Assembly (NCBI RefSeq): GCF_025244705.1
Contig: NZ_CP104207.1
Location: forward strand, 1,116,001-1,180,000
Length of the DNA: 64,000 nucleotides
Source of the DNA: Sphingopyxis sp. PET50
GTDB taxonomy: Bacteria; Pseudomonadota; Alphaproteobacteria; Sphingomonadales; Sphingomonadaceae
Direction: 5' to 3'
The translations under genes were made by a program, and so were the position numbers. This document shows, piece after piece, positions 1 through 9,456 of the stretch (positions are counted from its first letter, which is position 1; each line of letters opens with the position of its first letter). The notes under the pieces are model-generated. The model searched no databases. It worked only from the letters and a program-made list of their open reading frames with translations, and had not been told where the DNA came from.

Positions 1-788
1 AAGCGCTGGCGATGGAATTCATGCCGCGCATCACGCGCGCGCAGTCGATGGATATCCTCTCCAGCCAGGCGAACCTCGCGGGCTACAAGGCGGTGCTGAT
101 GGCGGCGAACGCCTATGGCCGCGCCTTTCCGATGATGATGACCGCGGCGGGCACCGTCAGCGCCGCCAAGGCGTTCGTGATGGGGGTCGGCGTCGCCGGC
201 CTGCAGGCGATCGCGACCGCGCGCCGCCTCGGCGCGCAGGTCAGCGCGACCGACGTGCGCTCGGCGACCAAGGAGCAGATACTCAGCCTCGGCGCCAAGC
301 CGATCTTCGTCGAAAGCGTCGCGGGGATCGAGGGCGAGGGCGCGGGCGGCTATGCCACCGAAATGTCGGAGGAATATCAGAAGGCGCAGGCCGAGCTGGT
401 GTCGTCGCACATCGCCAAGCAGGACATCGTCATCACCACCGCGCTGATCCCGGGGCGCCCCGCGCCGCGGCTGATTTCGGATGCGCAGCTCGCGACGATG
501 CGCACGGGCAGCGTGATCGTCGACATGGCGGCCGAAAGCGGCGGCAATGTCGAGGGCGCGGTATCGGGCGAGGCCAGGAAGATTCACGGCGTCACCGTGA
601 TCGGCGCGAAGAATATCGCCGCGCTGATGCCCGCCGACACCAGCGCGCTGTTCAGCCGCAACCTGTTCAACTTCCTCTCGGCCTTCTGGGACAAGGAAGC
701 GGGCAAGCCCGTGCTCGACGAGGAAATCGGCAATGCGGTGCGCCTGACGCAGGGCGGCAAGGTGGTGAACGAACGGCTGCTGGGCTGA
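1..788 (+). CDS. pntAA: NAD(P) transhydrogenase subunit alpha 1 (partial, 5' end outside window)
   Basis: NAD(H)-binding subunit (domain I) of the proton-translocating transhydrogenase, which uses the proton gradient to pass hydride from NADH to NADP+. The frame is open from base 3, so the start lies upstream; about 262 residues remain of a family length near 370-380. Visible are the SSQANLAGYKAV block and the Rossmann glycine pattern in VMGVGVAGLQA. It ends 24 bases before pntAB, and pntB follows, the split-alpha arrangement usual in alphaproteobacteria. The identification rests on sequence and gene order together. Confidence 0.95.
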   Translation, partial: ALAMEFMPRITRAQSMDILSSQANLAGYKAVLMAANAYGRAFPMMMTAAGTVSAAKAFVMGVGVAGLQAIATARRLGAQVSATDVRSATKEQILSLGAKPIFVESVAGIEGEGAGGYATEMSEEYQKAQAELVSSHIAKQDIVITTALIPGRPAPRLISDAQLATMRTGSVIVDMAAESGGNVEGAVSGEARKIHGVTVIGAKNIAALMPADTSALFSRNLFNFLSAFWDKEAGKPVLDEEIGNAVRLTQGGKVVNERLLG

Positions 789-812
789 TCCGGCGAACAG
801 GGGAGACTGGCA

Positions 813-1094
813 GTGGACTTCATCAGTATCTTTTCGATTTTCGTCCTGGCGTGTTTCGTCGGCTATTTCGTCGTCTGGTCGGTGACCCCGGCGCTGCACA
901 CGCCGCTGATGAGCGTGACCAACGCGATTTCGTCGGTCATCATCGTCGGCGCGCTGATCGCCAGTGCGGCGGCGGGTTCGGCGACGTCGAAATGGCTCGG
1001 CCTCGCGGCCGTGGTGATGGCCAGCATCAACATCTTCGGCGGCTTCGCGGTGACGTCGCGCATGCTCGCGATGTACAAGAAGAAGGAGCGCTGA
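813..1094 (+). CDS. pntAB: NAD(P) transhydrogenase subunit alpha 2 (membrane part)
   Basis: A 93-residue inner-membrane protein with three hydrophobic segments, the membrane portion of the alpha chain encoded as a separate gene. It contributes to the proton channel with the pntB membrane region. The start is GTG at 813, with GGGGAGA shortly upstream; no better ATG exists in frame. The C-terminal segment ASINIFGGFAVTSRML is typical of the family. It lies between pntAA and pntB, one base from the latter, so the three are almost certainly one operon. Confidence 0.93.
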   Translation: MDFISIFSIFVLACFVGYFVVWSVTPALHTPLMSVTNAISSVIIVGALIASAAAGSATSKWLGLAAVVMASINIFGGFAVTSRMLAMYKKKER

Positions 1095-1095
1095 G

Positions 1096-2604
1096 ATGGA
1101 CGTCCAAGCGATCCTTTCGGCCGCGACCGGCGGCCATGGCGCGGTGAACCCCTGGGCCGCCATCGCCTATCTGGTGTCGGGCATCCTCTTCATCCTCGCG
1201 CTGCGCGGGCTGTCGAGCCCGGCGACGGCGCAGAGCGGCAACCGTTTCGGCATGATCGGCATGACGATCGCCGTCGTCACGACGTTGCTGACCCACGCGC
1301 CGGGGACAAACACCTCGGCTGCGCACGATGGCTGGGCCTTCACCCTCGACACGATCGGGCTGATCGAAATCCTCGCCGCGATCGGCATCGGTGCGGTGAT
1401 CGGCATCGTCATGGCGCGGCGCATCGCGATGACCGCAATGCCGCAGCTCGTCGCGGCCTTTCACAGCCTCGTCGGCCTTGCGGCGGTCGCCGTCGCGGCC
1501 GCGGCCTATCTGAACCCCGGCGCGTTCGGGATCGCCGATGCGGCGGGACAGATCCACACGGTCAGCCGGATCGAGATGGGCCTCGGCATCGCGATCGGTG
1601 CGATCACCTTCTCGGGCTCGGTCATCGCCTTCCTGAAGCTCAACGGCAATATGTCGGGCGCGCCGATCATGCTGCCGGGGCGGCACGTCATCAATCTCGG
1701 CACGCTGGCCGCGATCATCGGGCTGACGGCTTATTTCACGCAGGACCAGTCGCCGTGGGTATTCTGGACGATCACCGGGCTCAGCTTCGCGATCGGTTTC
1801 CTGCTGATCATCCCGATCGGCGGCGCCGACATGCCGGTCGTCGTGTCGATGCTCAACAGCTATTCGGGCTGGGCCGCGGCGGCGATGGGGTTCACGCTCG
1901 GCAACACGGCGATGATCATCACCGGCGCGCTGGTGGGCTCGTCGGGCGCGATCCTGTCGTACATCATGTGCCGCGCGATGAACCGCAGCTTCATCAGCGT
2001 GATCGCGGGCGGTTTCGGCGCCGATGCCGAAGCGGGCGCCGGCGGCGGCGCGAAGGAACAGCGCCCGTGGAAGCCCGGCAGCGCCGACGACGCGGCCTTC
2101 CTGATGAGCCAGGCCGAAAATGTGATCATCGTTCCCGGTTACGGCATGGCGGTGGCGCAGGCGCAGCACGCGCTGCGCGAAATGGCCGACCAGCTGAAGA
2201 AGGAAGGCGTCAACGTCAAATATGCGATTCATCCGGTTGCGGGGCGTATGCCCGGCCATATGAACGTGCTGCTCGCCGAGGCGAACGTCCCCTATGACGA
2301 GGTCTTCGAGCTGGAGGACATCAACGGCGAATTCGCGCAGGCCGACGTCGCCTTCGTCATCGGCGCGAACGACGTGACCAATCCGGCGGCGAAGACCGAC
2401 AAGTCGTCGCCGATCTACGGCATGCCGATCCTCGACGTCGCCAATGCCAAGACGGTGCTGTTCGTGAAGCGGTCGATGGGCGGGGTCGGCTATGCCGGCG
2501 TCGACAATGACGTCTTCTACATGGACCAGACGATGATGCTGCTCGGCGATGCGAAAAAGATGGCCGACGACATCGTCAAGGCGCTGAGCGGCAGCGGGCA
2601 CTGA
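1096..2604 (+). CDS. pntB: NAD(P) transhydrogenase subunit beta
   Basis: A 502-residue inner-membrane subunit. Roughly the first 260 residues are a series of membrane helices; the C-terminal third is the cytoplasmic NADP(H)-binding domain III. The NADP signature VPGYGMAVAQAQ is intact, as is the GRMPGHMNVLLAEANVPYDE block. The ribosome-binding GGAG lies inside the end of pntAB, consistent with translational coupling. Length and motifs match the full-size family; nothing is missing. Confidence 0.96.
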   Translation: MDVQAILSAATGGHGAVNPWAAIAYLVSGILFILALRGLSSPATAQSGNRFGMIGMTIAVVTTLLTHAPGTNTSAAHDGWAFTLDTIGLIEILAAIGIGAVIGIVMARRIAMTAMPQLVAAFHSLVGLAAVAVAAAAYLNPGAFGIADAAGQIHTVSRIEMGLGIAIGAITFSGSVIAFLKLNGNMSGAPIMLPGRHVINLGTLAAIIGLTAYFTQDQSPWVFWTITGLSFAIGFLLIIPIGGADMPVVVSMLNSYSGWAAAAMGFTLGNTAMIITGALVGSSGAILSYIMCRAMNRSFISVIAGGFGADAEAGAGGGAKEQRPWKPGSADDAAFLMSQAENVIIVPGYGMAVAQAQHALREMADQLKKEGVNVKYAIHPVAGRMPGHMNVLLAEANVPYDEVFELEDINGEFAQADVAFVIGANDVTNPAAKTDKSSPIYGMPILDVANAKTVLFVKRSMGGVGYAGVDNDVFYMDQTMMLLGDAKKMADDIVKALSGSGH

Positions 2605-2652
2605 TTTCTGCGCCCGACCACAAGAGCGTAGAGGTCATCGGATAAACCCAAA

Positions 2653-2769
2653 CCGTTCGTGCTGAGCTTGTCGAAGCATCGTTCTTTCTTCTACCACGTT
2701 GAAGAACGGCCCCCTTCGACTGACTTGTCAGTCGCTCAGGACAGGCTTCGACAGGCTCAGGGCGAACGG
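2653..2769 (+). repeat. REP-type inverted repeat (CTTCGACA family)
   Basis: Two imperfectly complementary arms, 2653-2676 and 2746-2769, built on GAGCTTGTCGAAG and its complement CTTCGACAGGCTC, fill most of the gap after pntB. The same repeat occurs at 21439-21516. Such short dispersed palindromes are common between genes in sphingomonads. It may act as a transcript end, but no T-run follows. Confidence 0.75.
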
Positions 2770-2792
2770 ATTTTTATTGTTGTGGAGACCTT

Positions 2793-3491
2793 ATGCGCAA
2801 AATCGGCCTGATCGGGGGAATGAGCTGGGCTTCGACCGAAGTCTATTACCGGCAGCTCAACCGCGGCGTGCAGAAGCGCATCGGATCGTCCTGTTCGGCG
2901 CCGATCCTGCTCGAAAGCCTGAATTTCTGCGAACTGTCGCGGCTGACCACCCCCGAACAATGGGCCCATGCGAAGGAGGTGCTGACCGCCTCGGCGCAGC
3001 GGCTCGAGGCGGCGGGGGCGACGGCATTGATGGTCGCGGCCAATTCGATGCACAAGATCGCGAAGGAGATCGCCGAAGCGGTGTCGATCCCGCTGATCCA
3101 CATCGTCGACGAGGCGGGCGAGAAACTGAAGGCCGACGGGGTGAAGTCGGCCGCGGTCGTCGGCACCCGCAATGTGATGACCGAGCCCTGGTTTCGCCAG
3201 CACCTGGTCCGCTACGGCCTGACGCTCGCTCCCTATGACGCGACGCGCGCCGAGGAAATCGACCGCATCATCTATGACGAGCTGATGCAGGGAAAGGTCA
3301 ACGAAGCCTCGCGCCGGACGATGAAGACCTTTCTCACCGACATCGCCAAACAGGATGTGCAGGCGATCGTGCTGGCGTGCACCGAGCTGGTGATGCTCGT
3401 CGATCCCGACGCCAACGTCCTGCCGATCTACGACACGACGCGCATCCATGCCGAGGCGGGCGTCGACTGGATTTTGGGGGATGCGCCCTAG
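2793..3491 (+). CDS. Aspartate/glutamate racemase family protein (one catalytic residue replaced)
   Basis: A 232-residue cytosolic member of the Asp/Glu racemase superfamily, closest in pattern to YgeA-type amino-acid racemases. It starts with KIGLIGGMSWAST, has the second active-site block VLACTELVML (Cys196) and ends with PIYDTTRIHA. The first active-site block, normally CTNTMHK, reads VAANSMHK, so position 83 (Thr in E. coli YgeA, Cys in classical aspartate racemase) is Ala. The two-base mechanism of the family needs both residues, so racemase activity is doubtful. It could have another role or a changed mechanism. Start ATG 2793, preceded by GGAGA. Confidence 0.85.
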   Translation: MRKIGLIGGMSWASTEVYYRQLNRGVQKRIGSSCSAPILLESLNFCELSRLTTPEQWAHAKEVLTASAQRLEAAGATALMVAANSMHKIAKEIAEAVSIPLIHIVDEAGEKLKADGVKSAAVVGTRNVMTEPWFRQHLVRYGLTLAPYDATRAEEIDRIIYDELMQGKVNEASRRTMKTFLTDIAKQDVQAIVLACTELVMLVDPDANVLPIYDTTRIHAEAGVDWILGDAP

Positions 3492-3505
3492 GAGGGGACC
3501 GAGTG

Positions 3506-3926
3506 ATGTCGTTGGGGTTGGCGATCTTGCTGCTTCAGGCTTCGACGGGATTTCCCGCCCCGTTGGACATCGAGGGGCGTTGGCAGATTTCCAGCGAGCA
3601 GCCCGTCGTGAAGATCGCGCCATGCGGCGAATATCTTTGTGCCAAGGTCGAGCGATTGAACCGGCTTGGCGCTGGGTGAGGCGAAGGACCGGTTCAATCC
3701 CGATCCCAAGCTGCGAGGGCGGCCGCTGTCGGGCGTGCCGATCCTCTTTGACTTGAAGGTCGAAGGCGATTTCTGGCGCGGCAAGGTTTATGCGCCAGCG
3801 GCCGGGCATGTCGGTGACACGCTCGTCCAGCGCGACGGCGACCGCTTGAAAGTGGGGCGATGTGTGCCCGCCGAAGAGGGGCCCAAGCTCGTCTGCCTTT
3901 GGAACTATTGGGAACGAGCCCGCTGA
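3506..3926 (+). pseudogene. DUF2147 family secreted protein, frame broken once
   Basis: A small exported protein of the DUF2147 family (function unknown). Residues 1-18 look like a signal peptide, followed by IEGRW and the CG-x(3)-LC motif (CGEYLCAKV). After about 53 residues the frame shifts; the +1 frame continues with RFNPDPKLRGRPLSG and ends LVCLWNYWERAR. One surplus base near 3665 explains everything (length 3n+1). Start ATG 3506 follows AGGAGGGG at 3490. It is convergent with a second DUF2147 gene whose stop is 3 bases away. Confidence 0.75.
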
Positions 3927-3929
3927 CGA

Positions 3930-4343
3930 TCAGCCCATCTTCGTCCAGGTCACCGTGCGGCAGAAGACCGCGACGCAGCCCTTCATCGTCATCTTGCCGC
4001 CCTTGGCCGTCAGATGCGCCTTGTAATAACGGCCGTCCTCGGGGCTGTAGCCCTGGCCCTTCCAGGAATTGCCGTCGGCGGCGAGGTCCCAGTAGATTTG
4101 CAGGCCCGACACCTGGCGCGTCCGCTTCGCCTTGTCGGGGTTGCGTTCGTCGCGCTGGCCTCCTGCGGGCTGCTTGATGAGCAATTTATTCACCTTGCCG
4201 CACAGCTTGGCGCCGCAGGCATAGATGTCGACGATCGCCTTGCCGTCGTCGGTGGCCCAGCGGCCGATGATCGGCTGCGGTGCCGCCGACGCGGGCACGG
4301 CGACGGCGAGCGCGGCGACGGCCGCCACAAAAATTCGACCCAC
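3930..4343 (-). CDS. DUF2147 family secreted protein
   Basis: A 137-residue protein with a clear Sec signal peptide (AAVAALAVAVPASAA, cleavage near residue 21). The mature part shows the family pattern: GRWATDDGKAIVDI, CGAKLCGKV and a C-terminal GCVAVFCRTVTW. It is probably periplasmic. It faces the broken DUF2147 gene at 3506-3926 tail to tail. The two share the fold signature but are not recent copies. No function is known for the family. Confidence 0.85.
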   Translation of the reverse strand: MGRIFVAAVAALAVAVPASAAPQPIIGRWATDDGKAIVDIYACGAKLCGKVNKLLIKQPAGGQRDERNPDKAKRTRQVSGLQIYWDLAADGNSWKGQGYSPEDGRYYKAHLTAKGGKMTMKGCVAVFCRTVTWTKMG

Positions 4344-4464
4344 AATAATCTCCCCGGTTCGGGCGGGGCTGCGACCCTGACCCTTTAGCTACATCCATGT
4401 CAGCAACATGGCTTGGCATGGGCGCAGTCTTGCACCATGCTCGCAAAAAACAAGGGAGAGTCTG

Positions 4465-5677
4465 ATGCGAGTCCATCATTTCGCCGTGCCGCCGCACGAT
4501 GGCGCTGGCACTGGCCACCGCGCCAGCGCTGGCCAAGACGATCAGCGTGGTGCCGGGCGGCGCCGATGCCAACGAAAAGCTGCAGGAGGCCTTGATCGTC
4601 GCCGAACCGGGCGATGTCGTCGAACTCGGCGCGGGGACCTGGCATCTGACCGACGGGCTGTCGCTCGACGTCGCGGGGGTGACGCTACGCGGAACCGGCA
4701 TCGGTGACGGCGGCTCGATCCTCGACTTCACCGGGCAGCAGGGCGCGGGCGAGGGGTTGCTCGTGACGTCCGACGATGTGCTGCTCACCAATTTCGCGGT
4801 GGTCAACAGCAAGGGCGACGGCATCAAGTCGAAGGGCGCCGACCGCATCGTCTATCACAAGCTGCGCGTCGAATGGACCGCGGGGCCGCAGGCAACCAAC
4901 GGCGCCTATGGCATCTATCCGGTCGAAAGCAGCGACGTGCTGATCGACAGCGTCTATGTGCGCGGCGCGTCGGACGCCGGCATTTATGTCGGCCAGTCGA
5001 AGAATATCGTCGTCCGCGATTCGATCGCCACCGAGAATGTCGCCGGGATCGAGATCGAGAACAGCTATGACGCCGACGTTCACGATAATATCGCGACGAA
5101 GAATACCGGCGGCATCCTGGTCTTCGACCTGCCGAGCCTGCCGATGCAGGGCGGGCACAATGTCCGCGTCTTCGACAATGCGGTCGTCGACAACAACACG
5201 CCGAATTTCGCGCCCAAGGGCAATATCGTCGCGAGCGTGCCGACCGGCACAGGGGTGCTCGTCATGGCGAACCGCCATGTCGAGATATTCGACAATGGCT
5301 TCGACGAGAACGGCACCGCCAATGTGATGATCGTCGGCTATCGCTACGAGCATAAGGACGCGCAATATCAGCCGCTGCCGCGCCAGATCGTCGTGCGCGA
5401 CAACAGCCATGGCAAGGCGGGCTATGCCCCGGCCTTCGAGGGCGGGGCCGAGATCGCCGCGGCGCTGGGCGGGGCGATCCCGCCGGTGCTGTGGGACGGT
5501 GCGGGCGAGGAGGTGGTGGTGCTCGATCCGGTCGGGGTGCTGTCGCTGAACCTGCCCGACGTCGCGACGCCGCGGAGCGAGGCGAAGCCGTCGCCCGCCG
5601 ACCTGTCGAAGGGCACGCCGCCCGCGGCATTGCCGGGGATCACGCTGCCCGAGGCGATGGAGGCGAAGATCCAGTGA
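4465..5677 (+). pseudogene. Parallel beta-helix repeat protein (TIGR03805-like), frame slip in the signal peptide
   Basis: A secreted right-handed beta-helix protein. From residue 12 on, the frame starting at 4499 is fully open and carries many N-x-x-x-D/N turns (VFDNAVVDNN, IFDNGFDENG). That ATG gives a signal sequence without a positive N-terminus. The ATG at 4465, with GGGAGAG upstream, joins it if one base near 4492 is removed, giving MRVHHFAVPRTMALAL then ATAPALA, a normal signal peptide. The stop overlaps the start of the diheme cytochrome gene, its usual partner. An alternative is that 4499 is the true start and the gene is intact. Confidence 0.75.
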
Positions 5678-6721
5678 AGCGCCTTATCGCTGCGCTGGCC
5701 GCGGCGCTGCTGTGTGCGAGCGTCGGTTCGGCGGTCGTGGTGCCGGTGCCCGAACCCGACCAGTCGGTGATCGAGGGCGGCAGCCTGCCGCCCAAATTGT
5801 CGGCGTTCCGGCTCTTCTGGCCGGACTCGTCGCAGCCGCTCGAATCGCTGACGCCCTATACGCTGCGTACTGCGCTTTTCTCGGATTATACCGATAAGCA
5901 CCGGATGTTCTGGATTCCGAAAGGCCGAAAAGCTTCGGTTGCCGCCGATGGCAGCATCGCTTTCCCCGTGGGTAGCATCATCGTCAAAAGCTTTGGCTGG
6001 CCCGATGTCAACGGCGGGCGCCCGGTCGAAACCCGCCTGTTGATCCATCGCGCCGAAGGCTGGGTCGCGCTGCCCTATATCTGGGACGCCGACGGCAAGG
6101 ATGCGACGCTGGCGCTCGGCGGGCGAAGGGTGCCGGTGACTTTCATGAGTCCGGATGGCGAGACGCACGAGATCCGCTATGCGGTGCCGAACAAGAACCA
6201 GTGCAAGGAATGCCACAGCCTGTCGGGGGAGATCGCGCCGATCGGCCCCAAGGCGCGGAATTTTGTGTTGCCGAGCGGGCGCGACCGATTATTGGCGCGG
6301 CATCACCTTCGACAAGCCCGCGGCGCTGAAGCCGGTGCTGCCCCAGTGGGACGACCCCCAATCGGGCAGCGTCGGCGAGCGCGCCCGCGCCTATCTCGAC
6401 GTCAATTGCGCCCATTGCCATAATCCGGCGGGCAGTGCGTCGAACAGCGGGCTGTTCCTGCGCTGGACCGACGATCCCAAGGGGGTCAATTACGGCATCG
6501 GCAAGCGACCGACCGCGGCCGGGCGCGGCAGCGGCGGCATGGATTTCGCGATTGCGCCGGGCGACCCCGATCACAGCTATATGATCTACCGCCTCGAAAG
6601 CACCGACCCCGGCATCGCGATGCCCGAAGTCGGGCGCTCGACGGTGCACAAGGAGGGCGCGGCGCTGCTGCGGCAATGGATTGCACAGATGCCCAAGGAC
6701 GGGCAGAAACCCGCATCATGA
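5674..6721 (+). pseudogene. SO2930 family diheme c-type cytochrome, frame broken once
   Basis: An exported protein with two haem c attachment sites: CKECH (about residue 178) and, after the frame change, CAHCH. Signal peptide at residues 1-20 (LIAALAAALLCASVGSA). The frame starting at GTG 5674 reads to about 6280, then the +1 frame continues with DYWRGITFDKPAALKPV to the stop at 6721. Length is 3n+1, so one extra base is the simplest cause, though sequence near the joint is hard to align. Pairing with the beta-helix gene, which overlaps it by 4 bases, matches the TIGR03805/TIGR03806 pair. Function unknown. Confidence 0.8.
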
Positions 6722-7350
6722 CCTCTCTCGTCCTCCACGATTATTTCCGCTCCTCGGCGAGCTTTCGCGTGCGCATCGCGCTCAATCTCAAAGGGCTCGA
6801 TTATGAGCGCGTCGAGGTCAGCCTGATCGCGGGCGAGCAGCGCAGCGACGCCTTTCTGGAACTCAACGCGCAGGGCTTCGTGCCGCTGCTGATCGCCGAT
6901 GGCGAGACGATCATCCAGAGCATGGCGATCATCGACTGGCTTGATCGTGCCTATCCCGAACCGCGCCTGATCCCCGACGAAGCCATGCCGCGCGCGGTCG
7001 CGCTGGCGCAGGCGCAGGTGGTGGCGAGCGACATTCACCCGCTCAACAACCTCCGCGTGCTCAAATATCTGACCAGGGACCTCGGCCTCAACGAGCAGAC
7101 CAAGGACCGCTGGATCGCGACCTGGATCGCGCAGGGGTTCGAGGCGCTCGAAGCGATGGCGGGCGACGGGCGCTATCTCGGCGGCGACGCGCCGGGCATC
7201 GCCGACTGCTGCCTGGTGCCGCAGATGTACAATGCGCGGCGCTTCGAGGTGCCGCTGGAGGGCTATCCGCGGCTGGTCGCGATCGACGCGGCGTGCATGG
7301 AATTGGGCGCGTTCCAGCGCGCGCATCCCGACGCGGTCAAGCCGGCGTGA
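6718..7350 (+). CDS. maiA: Maleylacetoacetate isomerase (zeta-class glutathione transferase)
   Basis: A 210-residue cytosolic enzyme of tyrosine/homogentisate breakdown that isomerises maleylacetoacetate to fumarylacetoacetate with glutathione. The N-terminal thioredoxin-like domain contains RSSASFRVRIALNLKG; the usual motif is SSCSWRVRIAL, so the cysteine is Ala here while the catalytic serines stay. The QSMAIIDWLD glutathione-binding segment and the helical C-terminal domain (PGIADCCLVPQ) are intact. Start ATG 6718 overlaps the previous stop. No other tyrosine-degradation genes lie nearby, so a general zeta GST role remains possible. Confidence 0.85.
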   Translation: MTSLVLHDYFRSSASFRVRIALNLKGLDYERVEVSLIAGEQRSDAFLELNAQGFVPLLIADGETIIQSMAIIDWLDRAYPEPRLIPDEAMPRAVALAQAQVVASDIHPLNNLRVLKYLTRDLGLNEQTKDRWIATWIAQGFEALEAMAGDGRYLGGDAPGIADCCLVPQMYNARRFEVPLEGYPRLVAIDAACMELGAFQRAHPDAVKPA

Positions 7351-9401
7351 TCCGGCTGCTGACGGGCGCCGCGCTGCTGGCGATGCCGGCGGCGGCGATG
7401 GCGCAGGATGAGGGCGCCCCGCAGGCCGACGAAGAGATTTGCTGCATCAACTGGGTGCGCTTGCCGCCGCAGGTGATCGTCGTGAACGGCAGCGGCGCGC
7501 TCCGCCCGTCCGACAGCGACAAGGTGGCGGCGTCCAGCCTGTTGTCCGACCTCGATCCCGGGCTCGGCACCCGCATCGAAAACCGGTTACGCGACGAGGC
7601 GGGCATCGTCCAGTTCCGCCGGTCCGACGGCCGTTCGGCCCATCCTACGAGTCAGGGCGTGACGCTGCGCGGGCTCGGCGGCAATGCGTCGAGCCGCGCG
7701 CTGGTGACGCTCGACGGGGTGCCTCAGGCCGACCCCTTCGGCGGCTGGGTCGCGTGGAGCGCTTATGACGCGATCCATCTGGGCGGCATCGTGGTGACGC
7801 GCGGCGGCGGCAGCGGCGCCGACGGCCCCGGCGCGCTCGCGGGAACGATCGGCCTTCATTCGACGATGACCGACGGCGCGACCGCCAGCCTAGCCTATGG
7901 TAGCCGTGACGGCTGGGATGCATCGGCGAGCCTCGGCGGCAAGCTGGGCAGCGGGCAGGTCGCCATCGACGGCCGCTACAGTCGCGGCGACGGCTTCGTG
8001 CCGGTGGCCGAGGGCCAGCGCGACCTCGTCGACCGCGCGGCGCCCTACGAGCAGGGGGGACTCGGCCTGCGGCTGCGGTTCGATGCGGGCGCGGACAGCC
8101 GGATCGAGGCGAGCCTGCGCGGCTTTGTCGACCGCCGAGACCGCGGCACCGACTTCACGACCAGCAAGACCGACGGCGTCGACGCCAGCCTGCGCTTCGT
8201 TCACGAACCCTATGGCGAGACGCAATGGCTCGCGCTCGCCTATGTGCAGGTCCGCGATTTCGACAGCGGCTTCGCCAGCGTCGCGGCGGGACGGAACAGC
8301 GTCGTCCCGGCGCTGTTCCAGCGGGTGCCCGCGACGGGGCTCGGCGCGCGCTTCGAATTGCGGCCCGCCGTCGGCGGAGGCAACACATTGCGCATCGGGA
8401 CCGATTGGCGCCGCACCACGGGGCGCACCGAGGAGGATTTCTTCTTCACCGGCGTGATCCCCGGCCGCCACCGCATCGCGGGCGGCAGCAGCGATACGGT
8501 GGGCGCCTTCGCCGAATGGACGTCGGGCGATGCCGGCGACGGCTTTTTGTGGACGCTGAGCGGACGCCTCGACCGCTGGTGGCTGGGCGAGGGGTACCGG
8601 CTCGAACGCAATATCGGCGGCAGCACCATCACCAGCCTGCGCTTCGCGGCGCGGCAGGGCTGGGAGGGCAGCGGGCGTGCCGGCGTGCGCTGGACGTCGG
8701 ACGCATGGTCGATCCGCGCGGCGGGCTATCGCGGCTGGCGCCTGCCGACGCTGAACGAGCTTTACCGCCCGTTCCGCGTGGGCGCCGACGTGACCAACGC
8801 GAACGAGATGCTCGAACCCGAGCGGCTGTGGGGCGGCGAGGTCGGGATCGATTGGGACAAGGGATCGACGAAATTGTCGGCGACCCTGTTCGCCAATCGC
8901 CTGTCGAACGCCATCGCCAATGTGACGCTCGCGCCGAATTTGAGCCAGCGGCAGAATCTGGGCGCGATCGACAGCAAGGGGATCGAGATCGGCGCCGAGC
9001 AGGTCGTTGGCCCGGCAACGCTGCGTGCGACCTACGCCTTCACCGACGCCGAGGTCGATGCCTCGGGGCAAGCCGCGACGCTCGACGGCCGCCGCCCCGC
9101 GCAGATCGCGAAGCATGGCGGCAGCCTCTCGCTCCGCAGCAACGGCCGCGGGCCCGTCGGCGGCTTCGCGACGCTGCGCTATATCGGCAAGCAGAATGAG
9201 GACGATCTCGGCGCGCTGGTGCTGGGCGACGCGCTCACGCTCGACGCCGGGCTGTCGTGGCGCGTCTCGGGCGGGTTCAGCATCGAGGCGCGCGGCGAAA
9301 ATCTGTTCGATGAGTTGGTCCCCGCGGCGATTTCCTCCACCGGGATCGTCGAACGCGCCAGCCCGCGCACCCTGTGGGTCGGCGCGCGCGTCTCATTCTA
9401 G
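7347..9401 (+). CDS. TonB-dependent receptor
   Basis: A 684-residue outer-membrane receptor. The start is GTG 7347, overlapping the maiA stop by 4 bases. Signal peptide MIRLLTGAALLAMPAAAMA. The plug domain includes GVTLRGLGGNASSRALV and DGVPQADPFGGW; the barrel ends with RTLWVGARVSF, the aromatic C-terminus expected for barrel insertion. The substrate cannot be told from sequence. It is shorter than the sugar-type receptor at 58546, more like siderophore/vitamin receptors in size, but this is only a hint. Confidence 0.9.
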   Translation: MIRLLTGAALLAMPAAAMAQDEGAPQADEEICCINWVRLPPQVIVVNGSGALRPSDSDKVAASSLLSDLDPGLGTRIENRLRDEAGIVQFRRSDGRSAHPTSQGVTLRGLGGNASSRALVTLDGVPQADPFGGWVAWSAYDAIHLGGIVVTRGGGSGADGPGALAGTIGLHSTMTDGATASLAYGSRDGWDASASLGGKLGSGQVAIDGRYSRGDGFVPVAEGQRDLVDRAAPYEQGGLGLRLRFDAGADSRIEASLRGFVDRRDRGTDFTTSKTDGVDASLRFVHEPYGETQWLALAYVQVRDFDSGFASVAAGRNSVVPALFQRVPATGLGARFELRPAVGGGNTLRIGTDWRRTTGRTEEDFFFTGVIPGRHRIAGGSSDTVGAFAEWTSGDAGDGFLWTLSGRLDRWWLGEGYRLERNIGGSTITSLRFAARQGWEGSGRAGVRWTSDAWSIRAAGYRGWRLPTLNELYRPFRVGADVTNANEMLEPERLWGGEVGIDWDKGSTKLSATLFANRLSNAIANVTLAPNLSQRQNLGAIDSKGIEIGAEQVVGPATLRATYAFTDAEVDASGQAATLDGRRPAQIAKHGGSLSLRSNGRGPVGGFATLRYIGKQNEDDLGALVLGDALTLDAGLSWRVSGGFSIEARGENLFDELVPAAISSTGIVERASPRTLWVGARVSF

Positions 9402-9456
9402 GAAAATCGCGCAACTGCGCCCTTCACAGCCGGGCAATAGTCGATAAGAACGGGCC

